Source: Smittium culicis
Taxonomy: Eukaryota; Kickxellomycota; Harpellomycetes; Harpellales; Legeriomycetaceae
NCBI GenBank assembly: GCA_001970855.1
Contig: LSSN01000208.1
Coordinates: forward strand, 12,460-33,355
Reading direction: 5' to 3'
DNA length: 20,896 bases
Made by a program: the position numbers and the translations under genes. Under the pieces are notes generated by a model. That model searched no databases and had not been told where the DNA came from. It worked only from the letters and a program-made list of their open reading frames with translations. Below are positions 1 to 9,151 of this stretch, in pieces. Within the stretch, counting starts at the first letter, position 1; each line of letters opens with the position of its first letter.

Positions 1-1934
1 AGAAAAGGTGAAATAGATAGTAATGATATTACCACTATCGTAGAAATTCTCGATAATTCCACGCCTGTAAGCACTATCACCTTATTCCACACTCCCCTCC
101 ATCCTCCTTCCTATATTATTGAATTTAAACTCCTTCACTCCCGCCCATTAAACCTATTTTCATTATTTTTAACAATATATTTTTTTATTTTTCCTGCAAA
201 TAGTTTGACTTGACTAGAGCTATGTTCATCCCCACGCTCGAGCAACAGTGTAATGACGAACAAAGAGAAGCCTTCTTGAAACCTGCTCTCGACTATAGAA
301 TCATCGGATGTTATGCCCAAACTGAAGTCGGCCATGGCTCAAATATAAGAAACATCGAAACAACTGCCACCTTCATTGAAGAAACTGACGAATTTGAAGT
401 CAATTCACCAACCCTCACTTCAACTAAATGGTGGATAGGATCTTTGGGAATCTCCAGTACCCATGCCTGTGTCATGGCTCAAGTCTTTGTTAAAGGTAAA
501 CATATCGGCCTCTTTCCGATCATTGTCCCTATTCGATCTTTAGTCGACCACAAACCTCTGCCCGGAGTCAATGTCGGTGATATTGGCCCTAAAATGGGCT
601 ATAATACTATGGACAATGGCTTCCTCAACCTCGACAAAGTCCGCGTGCCCAGATTCAACCTCTTGCAAAAGTACATCTCTGTCTCAAGAAACAGAATAGT
701 ATCAAAGCCCCAAAACATCGACCCAAGAGTCACTTACGGAACTATGGTCCTCGTTCGCGCTAATATCACCAGCGACACTGGCAGATACCTCGCTAAAGCC
801 ATCACCATTGCTATCAGATACTCCTCCATGCGCCGCCAGTTCGGCAGCCCTGGTCAACCAGAAACCCCTGTTTTGGACTACCCAATTGTCCAGTATCGTC
901 TAATCCCCATTCTTGCTAAAACTTATGCTATGATTGGTATGTCTCACGAGTTTTACTCACAATACGAAAAGACCGCTTCAGCTATCAGCAACGGCGATTT
1001 CAGCTCGTTAAAGGAAATGCACGCTGTCAGCTGTGGCCTCAAGAGATGGACCTCAGACACTTGCGTCTATGGTGTCGATACCTGTAGACACTGCTGTGGT
1101 GGACACGGATTTTCTCAGTTCTCTGGACTCAACGAATTCTTCGCCAACATTTATCCAACTATGATCGTTGAAGGCGATAATTACATGCTCGCCAAACAAG
1201 TCGCAAGCTACTTGGTCAAATCTGCTATTGACATCAAACTCCTAAAATCCGTCGAATCTAACGATACTACAAACGCAATTTCCCGCTTTTTAGCACCTTC
1301 ATCATCTGCTAGCAGATCTGGTTTCTTTTCTTGGAGAAATAAATCTGCTTCTGAAATTTCTACCTCCCGATCCATGTTGCTCGACTTGTTAAGCTACAGA
1401 TTCGTCACCAAAGTCGCTAATTTAGCTGCAAAAATCCAATCAAACTCCGTAACTATGGACGATTCCTCAATCGAAAGCCAAGCAATCTCATCCGCTCACG
1501 CTGAATACATCGTTTGCCTCTACCATTCCCGCCACCTCGAAAAACTCCCTGCCTCTTCGAACTTGGCTCCAATCCTCACTACTTTATTCAACATCACTGC
1601 TCTTGATCTTCTAACTAAAAATTCCTCGGATCTGTACGAATTCACTGGCGATGCCTCCATGTCTCACAAACAAATAACCAGCCTACAATCTGAATACATA
1701 TCCTTAATCAAAGCAGCTCGCGTTCAAGCCGTTCCTCTAGTCGACTCTCTTGCCGTCCCTGAAGAAAAACTAAACTCTAGTTTGGGTAAAAGCGACGGGT
1801 TTGTTTACGAAGACCTTATCAAACGCGCACTAAACGAACCTGTTAATCGCGACATTACTGGTGACAAAATTAGAGCCGACTTTTATAACAACTACATCGG
1901 TCCTGTTTTAAAATCTAACTCTACTAGGCTTTAA
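1..1934 (+). CDS. Acyl-CoA oxidase, peroxisomal (5' partial, two exons visible: 1-66 and 204-1934)
   Basis: Flavoenzyme of the first step of peroxisomal fatty acid beta-oxidation: acyl-CoA plus O2 gives trans-2-enoyl-CoA plus H2O2. Family hallmarks, in order: MFIPTL (from 222), YAQTEVGHGSN with ETTATF (about 312-371), KWWIGSLG (about 426-449), GYNTMDNGFLNLDKVRVPR (about 597-653), RYSSMRRQFG (about 816-845), CCGGHGFSQFSGL (about 1095-1130) and IVEGDN, whose Glu at 1170-1172 is the expected catalytic base. The C-terminal domain ends at the TAA at 1932. The reading frame continues upstream of 210 only as far as a 3' splice site at 203; the residues at 204-221 (FDLTRA) and exon 1 (ending DNSTP) join in phase and align with the N-terminal helical domain. 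By family length roughly 70-100 residues are missing off the left edge. The last three residues, TRL, resemble a variant peroxisomal PTS1 signal. Higher G+C and C-ending codons set it apart from the rest of the window and suggest strong expression. Confidence 0.95.
67..203 (+). other. Spliceosomal intron in the acyl-CoA oxidase gene
   Basis: GTAAGC at 67 and TGCAAATAG ending at 203 bound 137 bases, with a TTTAAC-like branch candidate near 168 and a T-rich tract before the acceptor. The intron is phase 0: exon 1 ends after a complete codon and exon 2 starts with TTT at 204. The intron happens to be open in the exon 1 frame, but because 137 is not a multiple of three, reading through it hits TGA at 211, so retention would kill the protein. 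It carries an unusually C-rich, G-poor block (about 84-120) of the same flavour as the tract at 20611-20820. Confidence 0.85.
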
Positions 1935-3098
1935 AAAAAATTTAAAAAAAAAAAATTCGTACTTTGAATTATTCTTCATTAAATATTTATATCCTTAGTA
2001 AAAAAAATATACATTTAACCATCACAGTTTATATATTTAAAGTGACATAATTAACCTCATTCTTACATTTTTATTTTTATTTGTAGATTTAATTCTATTA
2101 CTATAAAAATAAAATATAAAAAATCTTTAATTCTTACCTTTATATCTTGTAAACTCTTATTTGCGAGTTAATTTCGAAGGGCACAACTTTTATTCTCCAA
2201 AGTGATCTCAATTAAAAACATGAATTTAATATAAGTCTTGGTTGCACCAGTAATTCTTTTTAATGCTATTCTCTTATACGTTTTGAATCCCCAAATTTAA
2301 ACTGGTTAGCAGGTAAAATTTTTATCTAAAAAAAGTTCGACTCCTTAATATAATCTTCAAATTATCTAACTTGAACTTGAATATTCAGCTAGTTAAGATG
2401 CCGTGAATATATCATTTTTTGAGTAATCTCGTTAAAAATAAATACCCAATATCCATTTATATATGATAAATAAGCTTGGTTACAGAAAAACGAGTACAGG
2501 TATTACCCTAATCTTTAAAACTCAAAAAAAAAATAAAAAGGGAGAGAAGAGCCTATAGATCGGTATTTAAAAATAAAAAAAAGTCACAGCAGTAAAAATT
2601 TTTACATGTTTTTAACATTTTCGTTATTGAAAATTATGATAAAACCGCTTATTTATTTTTCTAATATAGAAGGTATATTCTGTGTAGCATAGCGTTTATT
2701 TATTTACGATCACAAAATGGTTATTTTCTCTATATATAAAATTTATATCTTCCAACATTATCTAATAGGATTAAACATTCGCTTATGGTATCGAATGGAT
2801 TTTGGACAGTTCACAAAATAATAAAATCATACAAAGAAAATAAAATCATGCAAAATAATAAATTATATTAATTATATAAATATTTTTGTTACGGTATTAA
2901 ATTATTTTATGTATTTATATAAACCATATACTCAAATATTAAATAAAAAAATTTTTCTTTTGCACTAGAAAACACTACTACAATGTTTTCATAGAATTTT
3001 AGTTTATTTTTAAGCGCAGCAATTATCCTTAAATTATCTGAAAATATCAAAATGAGACCAAAGTCTTTTCGAAGTGGAAGTGATACGATTGTGTATAA
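1935..3098. other. Intergenic region between convergent genes
   Basis: AT-rich spacer between the 3' ends of the oxidase and the receptor. It should hold both 3' UTRs and polyadenylation signals; A-rich runs occur right after the oxidase stop (1935-1955). I see no open frame of note. One tRNA-like B-box string occurs at 2335-2344, but it does not fold into a tRNA. Confidence 0.6.
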
Positions 3099-4382
3099 TC
3101 ACTCTGATTCAAATTGAAAATCAAAATCGTTATTTTCTACTCTATTTGAACCTAAATCGGAATGGAAAATTTGGCGGAGAATAATTTTTATAGACGCCAA
3201 AACTGACGGGTTAGCTAAAAACGCGGCTAAATTGAGAGGCCCTTGCAAAGAAAAAAGAATATATATAACCACAGGATAAAGATATGAATATGAATTGATT
3301 TCATGCTCGCCTTCAAGAAACTTTACTCGTACTCCATTGAATATCATATCGTATCGTATCCACACCTGTGTTATTATCAAGAAAATAGGGAAAACTGATA
3401 ACCTCATAACCATAATTTTGTAGTCATTTTTATATATCCTAGGACTTTGAAGAATTGTTGTTGAAATTCTTTCCACGTCTCTACTTGATTCTGCGCATGA
3501 GATATTGATACTACAGTCATCCGATGATTCAGAATTATTTGTAATACTATCATTAATTATTTCTTCTTCGTAAAAATTAGTTGTGTTTTCATTGCTTTTT
3601 ATAAATAAAGAAAAAATACAGCGTTTAATCTTTATGTAAAACGTCTTTGCAAAATTTAGCATTAATATGAACTTAATAATGATATGGAATTTTATAAATC
3701 CAATAGTTGAATCGCAAGAGTCTTTATATACTATCCTCGCAAGTAGCTGTATTATCACAAGAAAACAGTAAATAATACAAATTACATATGGTACTATTTT
3801 AAAAAATATCTCGTAGTAATAAGTGCTGTTCATATTTGCAAAGATAATATATATTTTTTTACATCCATCGCTGCCTATTTTGTACTCCATGGCTCCAAGT
3901 AACAGTGGATACGTAAGAAAAAATGATAACAATAAGCTTCCTGGAAATATAAAACTATAGCTGCTATGAAACGAGTCCTTCTTGAGAATGAAAACCCTTT
4001 GCAAATTAACAGATATCGCCGTTATTAAAAACAAACTTAAATCTTGAAATAAAAATATAAAAAAAACTGTGAGAATTTTGTAAAATTCGCTTTTAGTCTC
4101 TTCGCCACTACCAAAATACAAGAAGAATATTACTGATGTTCCTATATCGCAAACTGATATATATATCGAGTGATGAACTTGGGTTCCCATGTTCACTTTC
4201 CTGAACCAAATTCTCAAAAGCGCAGATATAATTAGCATCACCAGAGAACATCCTATTCCGAATCCAAAAAATCCCATCAATAATCTGTTTGCTGATATGT
4301 AATTCATTGAATATGCTTTTTTTTTTTTTTTTTGATAATATGGTACTTTAATTGTGTATTTTTTTCCTAAACTATTTGACAT
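3099..4382 (-). CDS. Seven-transmembrane receptor, cAMP-receptor/Git3-like GPCR
   Basis: Predicted plasma membrane G-protein-coupled receptor; ligand unknown. In the 427-residue frame hydrophobic helices lie at about 35-58, 68-90, 101-125, 143-164, 190-216, 325-345 and 368-390. Helix 3 ends in NLQRVF, helix 6 carries a proline (VFPIF), and helix 7 reads SLQGPLNLAAFLANPSV, close to the QG-x-x-N ... NP pattern of fungal and Dictyostelium cAMP-type receptors. A Ser/Asn/Asp-rich stretch (about 263-320) fits a long third cytoplasmic loop, and the tail is acidic. An eighth hydrophobic segment (about 228-243) lies inside a possible in-frame intron (3645-3731); without it the protein has exactly seven helices. 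The start is uncertain: Met1, Met26 and Met36 are all in frame, and a run of 17 T at 4317-4333 (a lysine run) sits between Met1 and helix 1, so the frame there depends on the run length. Codon use is AT-rich, unlike the oxidase. Confidence 0.8.
   Translation of the reverse strand: MSNSLGKKYTIKVPYYQKKKKKAYSMNYISANRLLMGFFGFGIGCSLVMLIISALLRIWFRKVNMGTQVHHSIYISVCDIGTSVIFFLYFGSGEETKSEFYKILTVFFIFLFQDLSLFLITAISVNLQRVFILKKDSFHSSYSFIFPGSLLLSFFLTYPLLLGAMEYKIGSDGCKKIYIIFANMNSTYYYEIFFKIVPYVICIIYCFLVIIQLLARIVYKDSCDSTIGFIKFHIIIKFILMLNFAKTFYIKIKRCIFSLFIKSNENTTNFYEEEIINDSITNNSESSDDCSINISCAESSRDVERISTTILQSPRIYKNDYKIMVMRLSVFPIFLIITQVWIRYDMIFNGVRVKFLEGEHEINSYSYLYPVVIYILFSLQGPLNLAAFLANPSVLASIKIILRQIFHSDLGSNRVENNDFDFQFESE
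3645..3731 (-). other. Candidate in-frame intron inside the receptor gene
   Basis: On the minus strand GTATAT begins at 3731 and TTTTGCAAAG ends at 3645, giving 87 bases (29 codons, residues 218-246) bounded by GT and AG, in phase 0, with a GCTAAAT branch candidate shortly before the acceptor. It covers the surplus hydrophobic segment between helix 5 and the hydrophilic loop. It contains no stop, so the frame stays open whether or not it is spliced. Confidence 0.4.
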
Positions 4383-4748
4383 ATACCCATCAACATATTT
4401 ATGTATTTTAAATAATTTACTATTTTATCATAATTACTCCCGAAATGAAAATATACCTAAGAAAAGTTTCATGTTTTAAAATGAAATTAGAAATCACAAA
4501 TATTTTTTTAGCTTTCTTTTTCTAGATAATTATATGGTTATAATACTTGACAGTTTTTAAATACGATTTTTTAAAACTAATATATTCAGCCTCAATAGAG
4601 ATATTATTTGTATTAAAAAAATTTTATATCTGATTATTAAAGCGTCAATACTATATATTGAATCATTTGTACATATTTATCTAAAATTTAAGCCTCAACT
4701 GCATATATTTTTTAAAAATATAAATTATATTTCCCGAAATTCTGTATC

Positions 4749-4814
4749 ATGAAAATATATTCGATTTTGGCGCTTTACGCCAATTTTTTAGAGGGAAAAG
4801 GAGACATTCACTAA
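4749..4814 (+). pseudogene. Short signal-peptide-like reading frame, possibly the first exon of a lost gene
   Basis: ATG at 4749 opens a 21-codon frame with a basic start and hydrophobic core (MKIYSILALYANFLEG) and stops at TAA 4812. The upstream 60 bases contain more C than the surrounding desert, as seen before real gene starts here. It could be the leader of a decayed secreted-protein gene; chance cannot be excluded. Confidence 0.2.
4767..4783. repeat. GC-rich hairpin in an AT-rich region
   Basis: TTGGCG, a five-base loop CTTTA, and CGCCAA form a perfect six-pair stem. A stem this rich in G+C stands out locally. It lies inside the short frame at 4749-4814. It is followed by a T run (about 4784-4789) as in a bacterial terminator, but the setting is eukaryotic. 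Confidence 0.4.
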
Positions 4815-5524
4815 CATCATATTATCATTAAAGAATGTTCTTTGAATGCATAATAATTTATAAATTTTCCCATATCATTAAATATTGATATTTAAAAAAA
4901 AGCTAATAATAAATCCTATTCTATTCGTAAAATCTAGGTTAAATAAATGAAATAAACGACCTATCTATTTGAAAAAGCAACGTGTTTCTTTATTATATTT
5001 ATTATATTTATTTAAACTGAGAATAAAAATTTTTACATGAATCAAAATATATTTACGTTGTTCAAGATAAGAATAAATCATTTTATACACATAAAATAGC
5101 CATATGTAGTATATAAACTTTGGTTAAATATGCAATAGATGACACATTAATCGATATCAACCTTATTACCCTTATTTATTTATTAATTTTTGTTTGTGTG
5201 ATATATTGTAGGAAATTTTTTAATTAATATAACACTATAAATATTCTAATTCATAGTTGTAAATTTTCAACAGTATATAAGAAATGAAATCCTCTGAAAT
5301 TAATTGGTTAGTACAAACGCTTTAATATTCAAAATTTAATTTAGTACTATTTTTATTATCAAAATAATGCGAATTGTTTGAATTATTAAATATGAAAGTT
5401 TTAATTTTAAAGTTTATTTAATCTTTTTTTTATTAATTTATTATTAATGACCAATATAAATATATTTATTAATTAAAAAACAAAATATAATTATCATTAA
5501 ATAAAGTTATGACAATATTGATAA

Positions 5525-5680
5525 ATTACTCTATATAGCAGCTTAAATCATATATGTGGAAGCTCTGATAGTGATTTAACATATCGTCACCATATGGAAC
5601 TATTATCGTCTTTATTTATCTATACCATCAATACCTTTGTTTTGCGATTGTATTTTCCAAAGAAACTAAAAATAAATTAG
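5525..5680 (+). pseudogene. Orphan 51-codon open stretch, unrecognised
   Basis: Open frame from 5525 to TAG at 5678, with a mixed composition that looks protein-like (the pieces CGSSDSDLTYRHH and YTINTFVLRLYFPKK). It has no convincing start codon at its head and no recognised domain. The local base mix is less AT-rich than its flanks. It may be an exon or a decayed fragment. Confidence 0.2.
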
Positions 5681-5693
5681 AATATTTCTAAGC

Positions 5694-5834
5694 CACACAG
5701 AGAGTTTATTATAATTGATAAACCAACCTTTTATTTAACAAAAAAAACTAAAAAGTTCTGAAATGCTTTAAAGACACTAAGAGAATTAATTAAAAGTGAT
5801 AAACTAACGTTTTATTTTACAAAAAAAAAACTAT
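5694..5834. repeat. Diverged tandem duplication, period 81 bases
   Basis: Two similar stretches follow one another: GATAAACCAACCTTTTATTT (from 5717) and GATAAACTAACGTTTTATTT (from 5798), each preceded by an ACAC-AGAG-like block and followed by an A run and CTA. The spacing between equivalent bases is 81. Divergence suggests an old duplication. Confidence 0.55.
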
Positions 5835-6268
5835 CATATACATTTTCGTGCACTGCACTCATGATTAATTTCCCAACCCCTACCCCTAATGACACCAAGA
5901 CTCATTATAAAACTCCTAAAATATTATCAGTGCTTTGAAAAAATTACGATCCGCTCATAATTTAAAAATTAATTAATAACTTGTATTAAATAAACTCGTC
6001 AAACAGTATTTTTTTCAAAACTATTGTACCTAATAAATTTTATAAAATAATATAAAAAAAAGATATTAATTCTTTAACAATACTAGAGTGAAATTTTAAT
6101 CCTTTTATTGATATCATTACATTTTCTAATTATTATTTCATCTAAATTTTAATAAAAGAAAAATTAAAGTTTATAAAAACTAAAAATAAAATAAAATAAA
6201 AAAACCAGTTTAGAAATAGATTATAAAAAATTTTATTAAATACAAATTACTATAACTATCGACTCGCA

Positions 6269-6400
6269 ATGCCTTCCGAAACTAGTAAGAAACTTCAAGC
6301 TGCTGTTATAAGTCCCGCAGAAAAAACTTAATCTTCTCATGACGGAATAAAAATGCTCGAGAAGACATTTCGACACCGTGAAACCCCTAAAAATATATAA
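6269..6400 (+). pseudogene. Small gene start interrupted by one stop, unrecognised
   Basis: ATG at 6269 begins MPSETSKKLQAAVISPAEKT, then TAA at 6329; the same frame continues for another 22 codons (including KMLEKTFRHRETPKN) to TAA at 6398. Base composition is clearly richer in G+C than both flanks, which favours former coding sequence. The upstream bases contain more C than usual. No family recognised. Confidence 0.3.
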
Positions 6401-6690
6401 CTAAAAATCAAAAATTAATAATTATAGTAAAAAATTTTAGGTTCATTTTATTGTATAGAATTTTTTAATTCAAAACCTCTTTAATAATCGTATCATCATT
6501 TTTAATTTATCCATTATAAAAGCTAATATTTATTAATATCTAACCTTAGTGAAATTAAATAATATTTGTGGTAGTGAACAAATATTACATATTAACAAGC
6601 CTGTTTGATAAGAAATATATATGAAATTTAAACTTTTTTATAATTTATTTTATCTATTAACATCGATTTTCTTTGTGAGAATCTACTTTA

Positions 6691-6708
6691 TTATCAAATT
6701 TTTGATAA
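6691..6708. repeat. Short perfect inverted repeat
   Basis: TTATCAAA, two-base loop, TTTGATAA. An eight-pair AT-rich stem; probably incidental in this composition. Confidence 0.3.
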
Positions 6709-6826
6709 AATCAAACTTTTAATATGATGAAAATTTATAGATATCAATTCTCTTGATAAAATTAAGGACTATTAATTATTTATCGGAATTCACATAAAAA
6801 AAAATAAAAAAAATGATGTGACTTAT

Positions 6827-7050
6827 CTACATTTAGCGACTAAAAGAAAATCTAAAGAAAAACTAATGCTGAATATTAGCAATAAATCGTCCAAGATGGC
6901 TTTATTTGATTTTATAAAGAATTAAAAATTCATCCTGAAATAATAAGAAATTTATACAAAGAAAACAAAAGTATTACGATTTAAAAAATTTTTCTAAGTG
7001 TGTAAATAGAAGTATATACAAATTTCTGCTTAAAAATGAAAAGAGGAACG
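6827..7050 (+). pseudogene. Possible N-terminal (helix-turn-helix) remnant of the Tc1/mariner-like transposase
   Basis: Two overlapping frames give coding-like pieces: KRKSKEKLMLNISN and, one frame away, LKIHPEIIRNLYKENKSITI, followed by NRSIYKFLLKNEKR. Lys-rich helices with a late S-I-Y-x-F-L pattern resemble the DNA-binding helix-turn-helix units at the N-terminus of Tc1/IS630-type transposases. The distance of about 700-900 bases to the catalytic end at 7762-7872 suits one element of roughly 350 codons. The assignment rests mostly on that spacing. Confidence 0.25.
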
Positions 7051-7121
7051 ATATAAACCCTATCTTATAAATTAGCCAAGGATAATGGGCACTTTTAGAG
7101 AATAAGCAAAAAACAGAAATT

Positions 7122-7167
7122 TTATAATTAAGACTCTTTTCTTATAAATTTATAAAAGAGATTATAA
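7122..7167. repeat. Imperfect palindrome
   Basis: CTCTTTT-C-TTATAAA facing TTTATAAAAGAG (7134-7160), with outer arms TTATAAT and ATTATAA and one small asymmetric bulge. It lies in the body of the decayed Tc1/mariner-like element. Confidence 0.4.
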
Positions 7168-7303
7168 TTTTGTTTGAGTTAAAAGTATTGAAATTAGAAT
7201 TCATAGTCGAAATAAAAGCTATATTATGTTATTATTTAAATTTATGATTCTTAGTTCCCTATATCTTATTGTTATAAATTTATATTTGACTTAAGAATTA
7301 AAG

Positions 7304-7326
7304 TTCTAGTTTTTTAAAAGCTAGAA
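7304..7326. repeat. Near-perfect palindrome
   Basis: TTCTAG at 7304 is mirrored by CTAGAA ending at 7326 around a T/A core. Only the inner T-G pair breaks the symmetry. Confidence 0.35.
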
Positions 7327-7689
7327 AATATATAATGAAAATTATTACTATCAGTGGTTATCTTTTTTCATCTTATTTTTTATATTTTCTAATTTTGTTT
7401 ATCTAAATTAAAATCCTTAATCGTAAATAATGGTAGTTTTAGTAATTATCTACGACATATTTTCAGGGTAATGCATTATGAAAACATTTTTTTCTCCACT
7501 ATAAACATCAATAGCAAATTATTTATGTATATTTGCATAAGTCATCTGTAAGATGTTAATATTCTTTATCATTCAGTTTTATATTCTTCAGAATAAAATT
7601 TTTGTAAAAATCGATCATTTATAATTAATAGAGATTAAAATTTATTCTAATTAATAATAATTTAATACAGGGAGATAAATTTTTAGATT

Positions 7690-7930
7690 TTCAGCTATAT
7701 AAATGTAACTAAATAGAAGTCGATTTTAACACTATTCAAAAAATCTATCTATAACATATTTGACGATAATAAATAATACTGTAGCTGATAAAAAATAAGC
7801 TAGAACAAAAAAAAATCGAATCTTTATTTTGATTAAATATTCTACCATAAGCCTGAGTTTAATCCTATAGAATGCTACATTTAAAATCTAATCACGAGAT
7901 ACAATACAGTATTTTTTTTTGGAGCTGTCG
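7690..7930 (+). pseudogene. Tc1/mariner (IS630 superfamily) transposase, C-terminal catalytic remnant
   Basis: Cut-and-paste DNA transposase, dead. In one frame the pieces NIFDDN (about 7750-7770) and HKPEFNPIEC (7846-7875) match the two C-terminal catalytic motifs of this superfamily: the DN motif carrying the second Asp and the SPE-x-NPIE motif carrying the Glu. The second Asp codon at 7765 and the Glu codon at 7870 are separated by exactly 34 codons, the classical DD34E spacing, with no indel between them. Five stop codons lie in that interval and one just after it (7882), so the gene was inactivated by point changes. The first catalytic Asp is not identifiable. The expected upstream part is probably the stretch from 6827. 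No terminal repeats were found by eye. Confidence 0.65.
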
Positions 7931-8293
7931 AATTTTTTTTATATAAATAGTCTAAATTTTAAGAAGTATGAACAAAATCTCAATGCTATTAAATCATGTT
8001 GAATAAGTAAGGGGAGAAAATAAATAATAGCCATTTTTTATTTTTTAAGTATTATTTTTTTAAACTCGTAAATTTTTCTTTCATCAATATATTACCTTTA
8101 TTTCTCTAAAATATTATACTCTAAATAAATAATATAAATTGACTAAAAAAACTAAATAAAAACCCACTTATTAAAATTTTTTTCAAACTTTAATACCTAG
8201 CATTTAAGCACTTATCAAGTGGTTTACTTTATTAAAAAGAATCAATCCAAAAAACCTATTAAAACCATTTATAACAATCATCAGTAAAATATA
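7931..8293. other. AT-rich spacer
   Basis: No coding signal. From about 8220 the plus strand becomes A/C-rich and G-poor just before the ATG at 8294, compatible with a 5' untranslated leader. Confidence 0.4.
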
Positions 8294-8480
8294 ATGATAT
8301 CTAATATTATCTCGGAAAATGATACTTATAAACGTGACATCACCTCTGCCACTGAAATTTTATCACGTACCAAAATCACAGTTGCGAGTACTGAGCAGTA
8401 TAATAAATCTCAAAAATTTTGATATTGTTTATTAACTTTTAGAATCAAAGCTGTTTTATATAATAAATTACGAATCAGAG
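8294..8480 (+). CDS. Possible 5' end of an intron-containing gene (exons 8294-8397 and 8443-8480), product unrecognised
   Basis: ATG at 8294 opens a frame of good composition (including YKRDITSATEILSRTK). It can be spliced at GTATAA (8398) to ACTTTTAG (8442): the 45-base intron has a TTAAC branch candidate, and the join restores a phase-compatible frame reading TEQIKAVLYNKLRIR. The second exon ends at 8480 in GAG followed by GTAAGA, a textbook donor. Unspliced, the frame stops at TGA 8420. No later exon could be placed; a TACTAAAT branch-like site lies at about 8519, followed by several AG acceptors. G+C is higher than in the flanks. This is either a real gene with short exons or the surviving head of a decayed one; no domain is recognised. 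Confidence 0.4.
8398..8442 (+). other. Candidate 45-base intron
   Basis: Begins GTATAA, ends TTAACTTTTAG. Contains the in-frame TGA of the unspliced reading (8420). Its removal joins CA to A to make a codon and keeps the frame open. Confidence 0.4.
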
Positions 8481-9151
8481 GTAAGAACATATTTATGTTT
8501 TTCACTATCTTGTGCAAACATACTAAATTTTTTTATTATAAATACTTTAAAATTATTAATTCAAGTCATAATTCTAAAAATAGAATAAGTATATTTAGTT
8601 TTATTATTTTTCTATATCGCTTTTAATATTAAAACGAGAAATATACTTTCAAATAAAAAATGTCAATATGTTAGTTGAATTGAGCTTTTATATATGTTTA
8701 TTATCTAATATAAGAATAAATTAATATCTAAATTAGATGGAATAATAAAAATGAGATACTAAAAATACTTAAAGCTGTAAAATGCATTTTATCAAAAATT
8801 TAAAATACGAGCTATATTTCCAGATATTAATAATAATTTTATACCAGAATCAGACATATTTAAAAAAAAACACATTTTAAATATCAACTCATTTATTTAA
8901 ACTTCATGTGTTCAAGTTTTAATAAATAAGAAATCTTATTACTTTTCTGTGATCAGCTTAGCTAATATTTTTATAAAATAAAAATGTTTAGTGTAAAAAA
9001 TAGATATTAATAAGAGCTTGAAAGTGAAAGCATATTTCAAGAACTATTTTTGTAAAGGTATTTTGTCGATAATTTCAGATATGTGATTGAAAATAATTCA
9101 TCACATCCATCTATAACGACTGAAAATTTTAAATAAGATAATACAATATTA
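8481..9151. other. AT-rich region without a gene
   Basis: Starts with a strong donor-like GTAAGA, so part may be intron of the gene beginning at 8294. No open frame of note beyond that. Confidence 0.35.

Larger units (their letters stand above)
4383..5524. other. AT-rich region upstream of the receptor, mostly without genes
   Basis: The part nearest 4383 should contain the receptor promoter, since that gene points left. The remainder is very AT-rich with short A and T runs. The only structured items are a 21-codon signal-peptide-like frame at 4749-4814 and the hairpin within it. Confidence 0.4.

Noticed and set aside
135..335. 66-codon minus-strand open frame
   Set aside because: It lies opposite the oxidase intron and exon and is a shadow of that gene.
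2299..2344. tRNA-like A-box (CTGGTTAGC) and B-box (GTTCGACTCC) strings
   Set aside because: The T-stem does not pair well and no acceptor or anticodon stem can be drawn around them. The match is too degenerate for a tRNA call.
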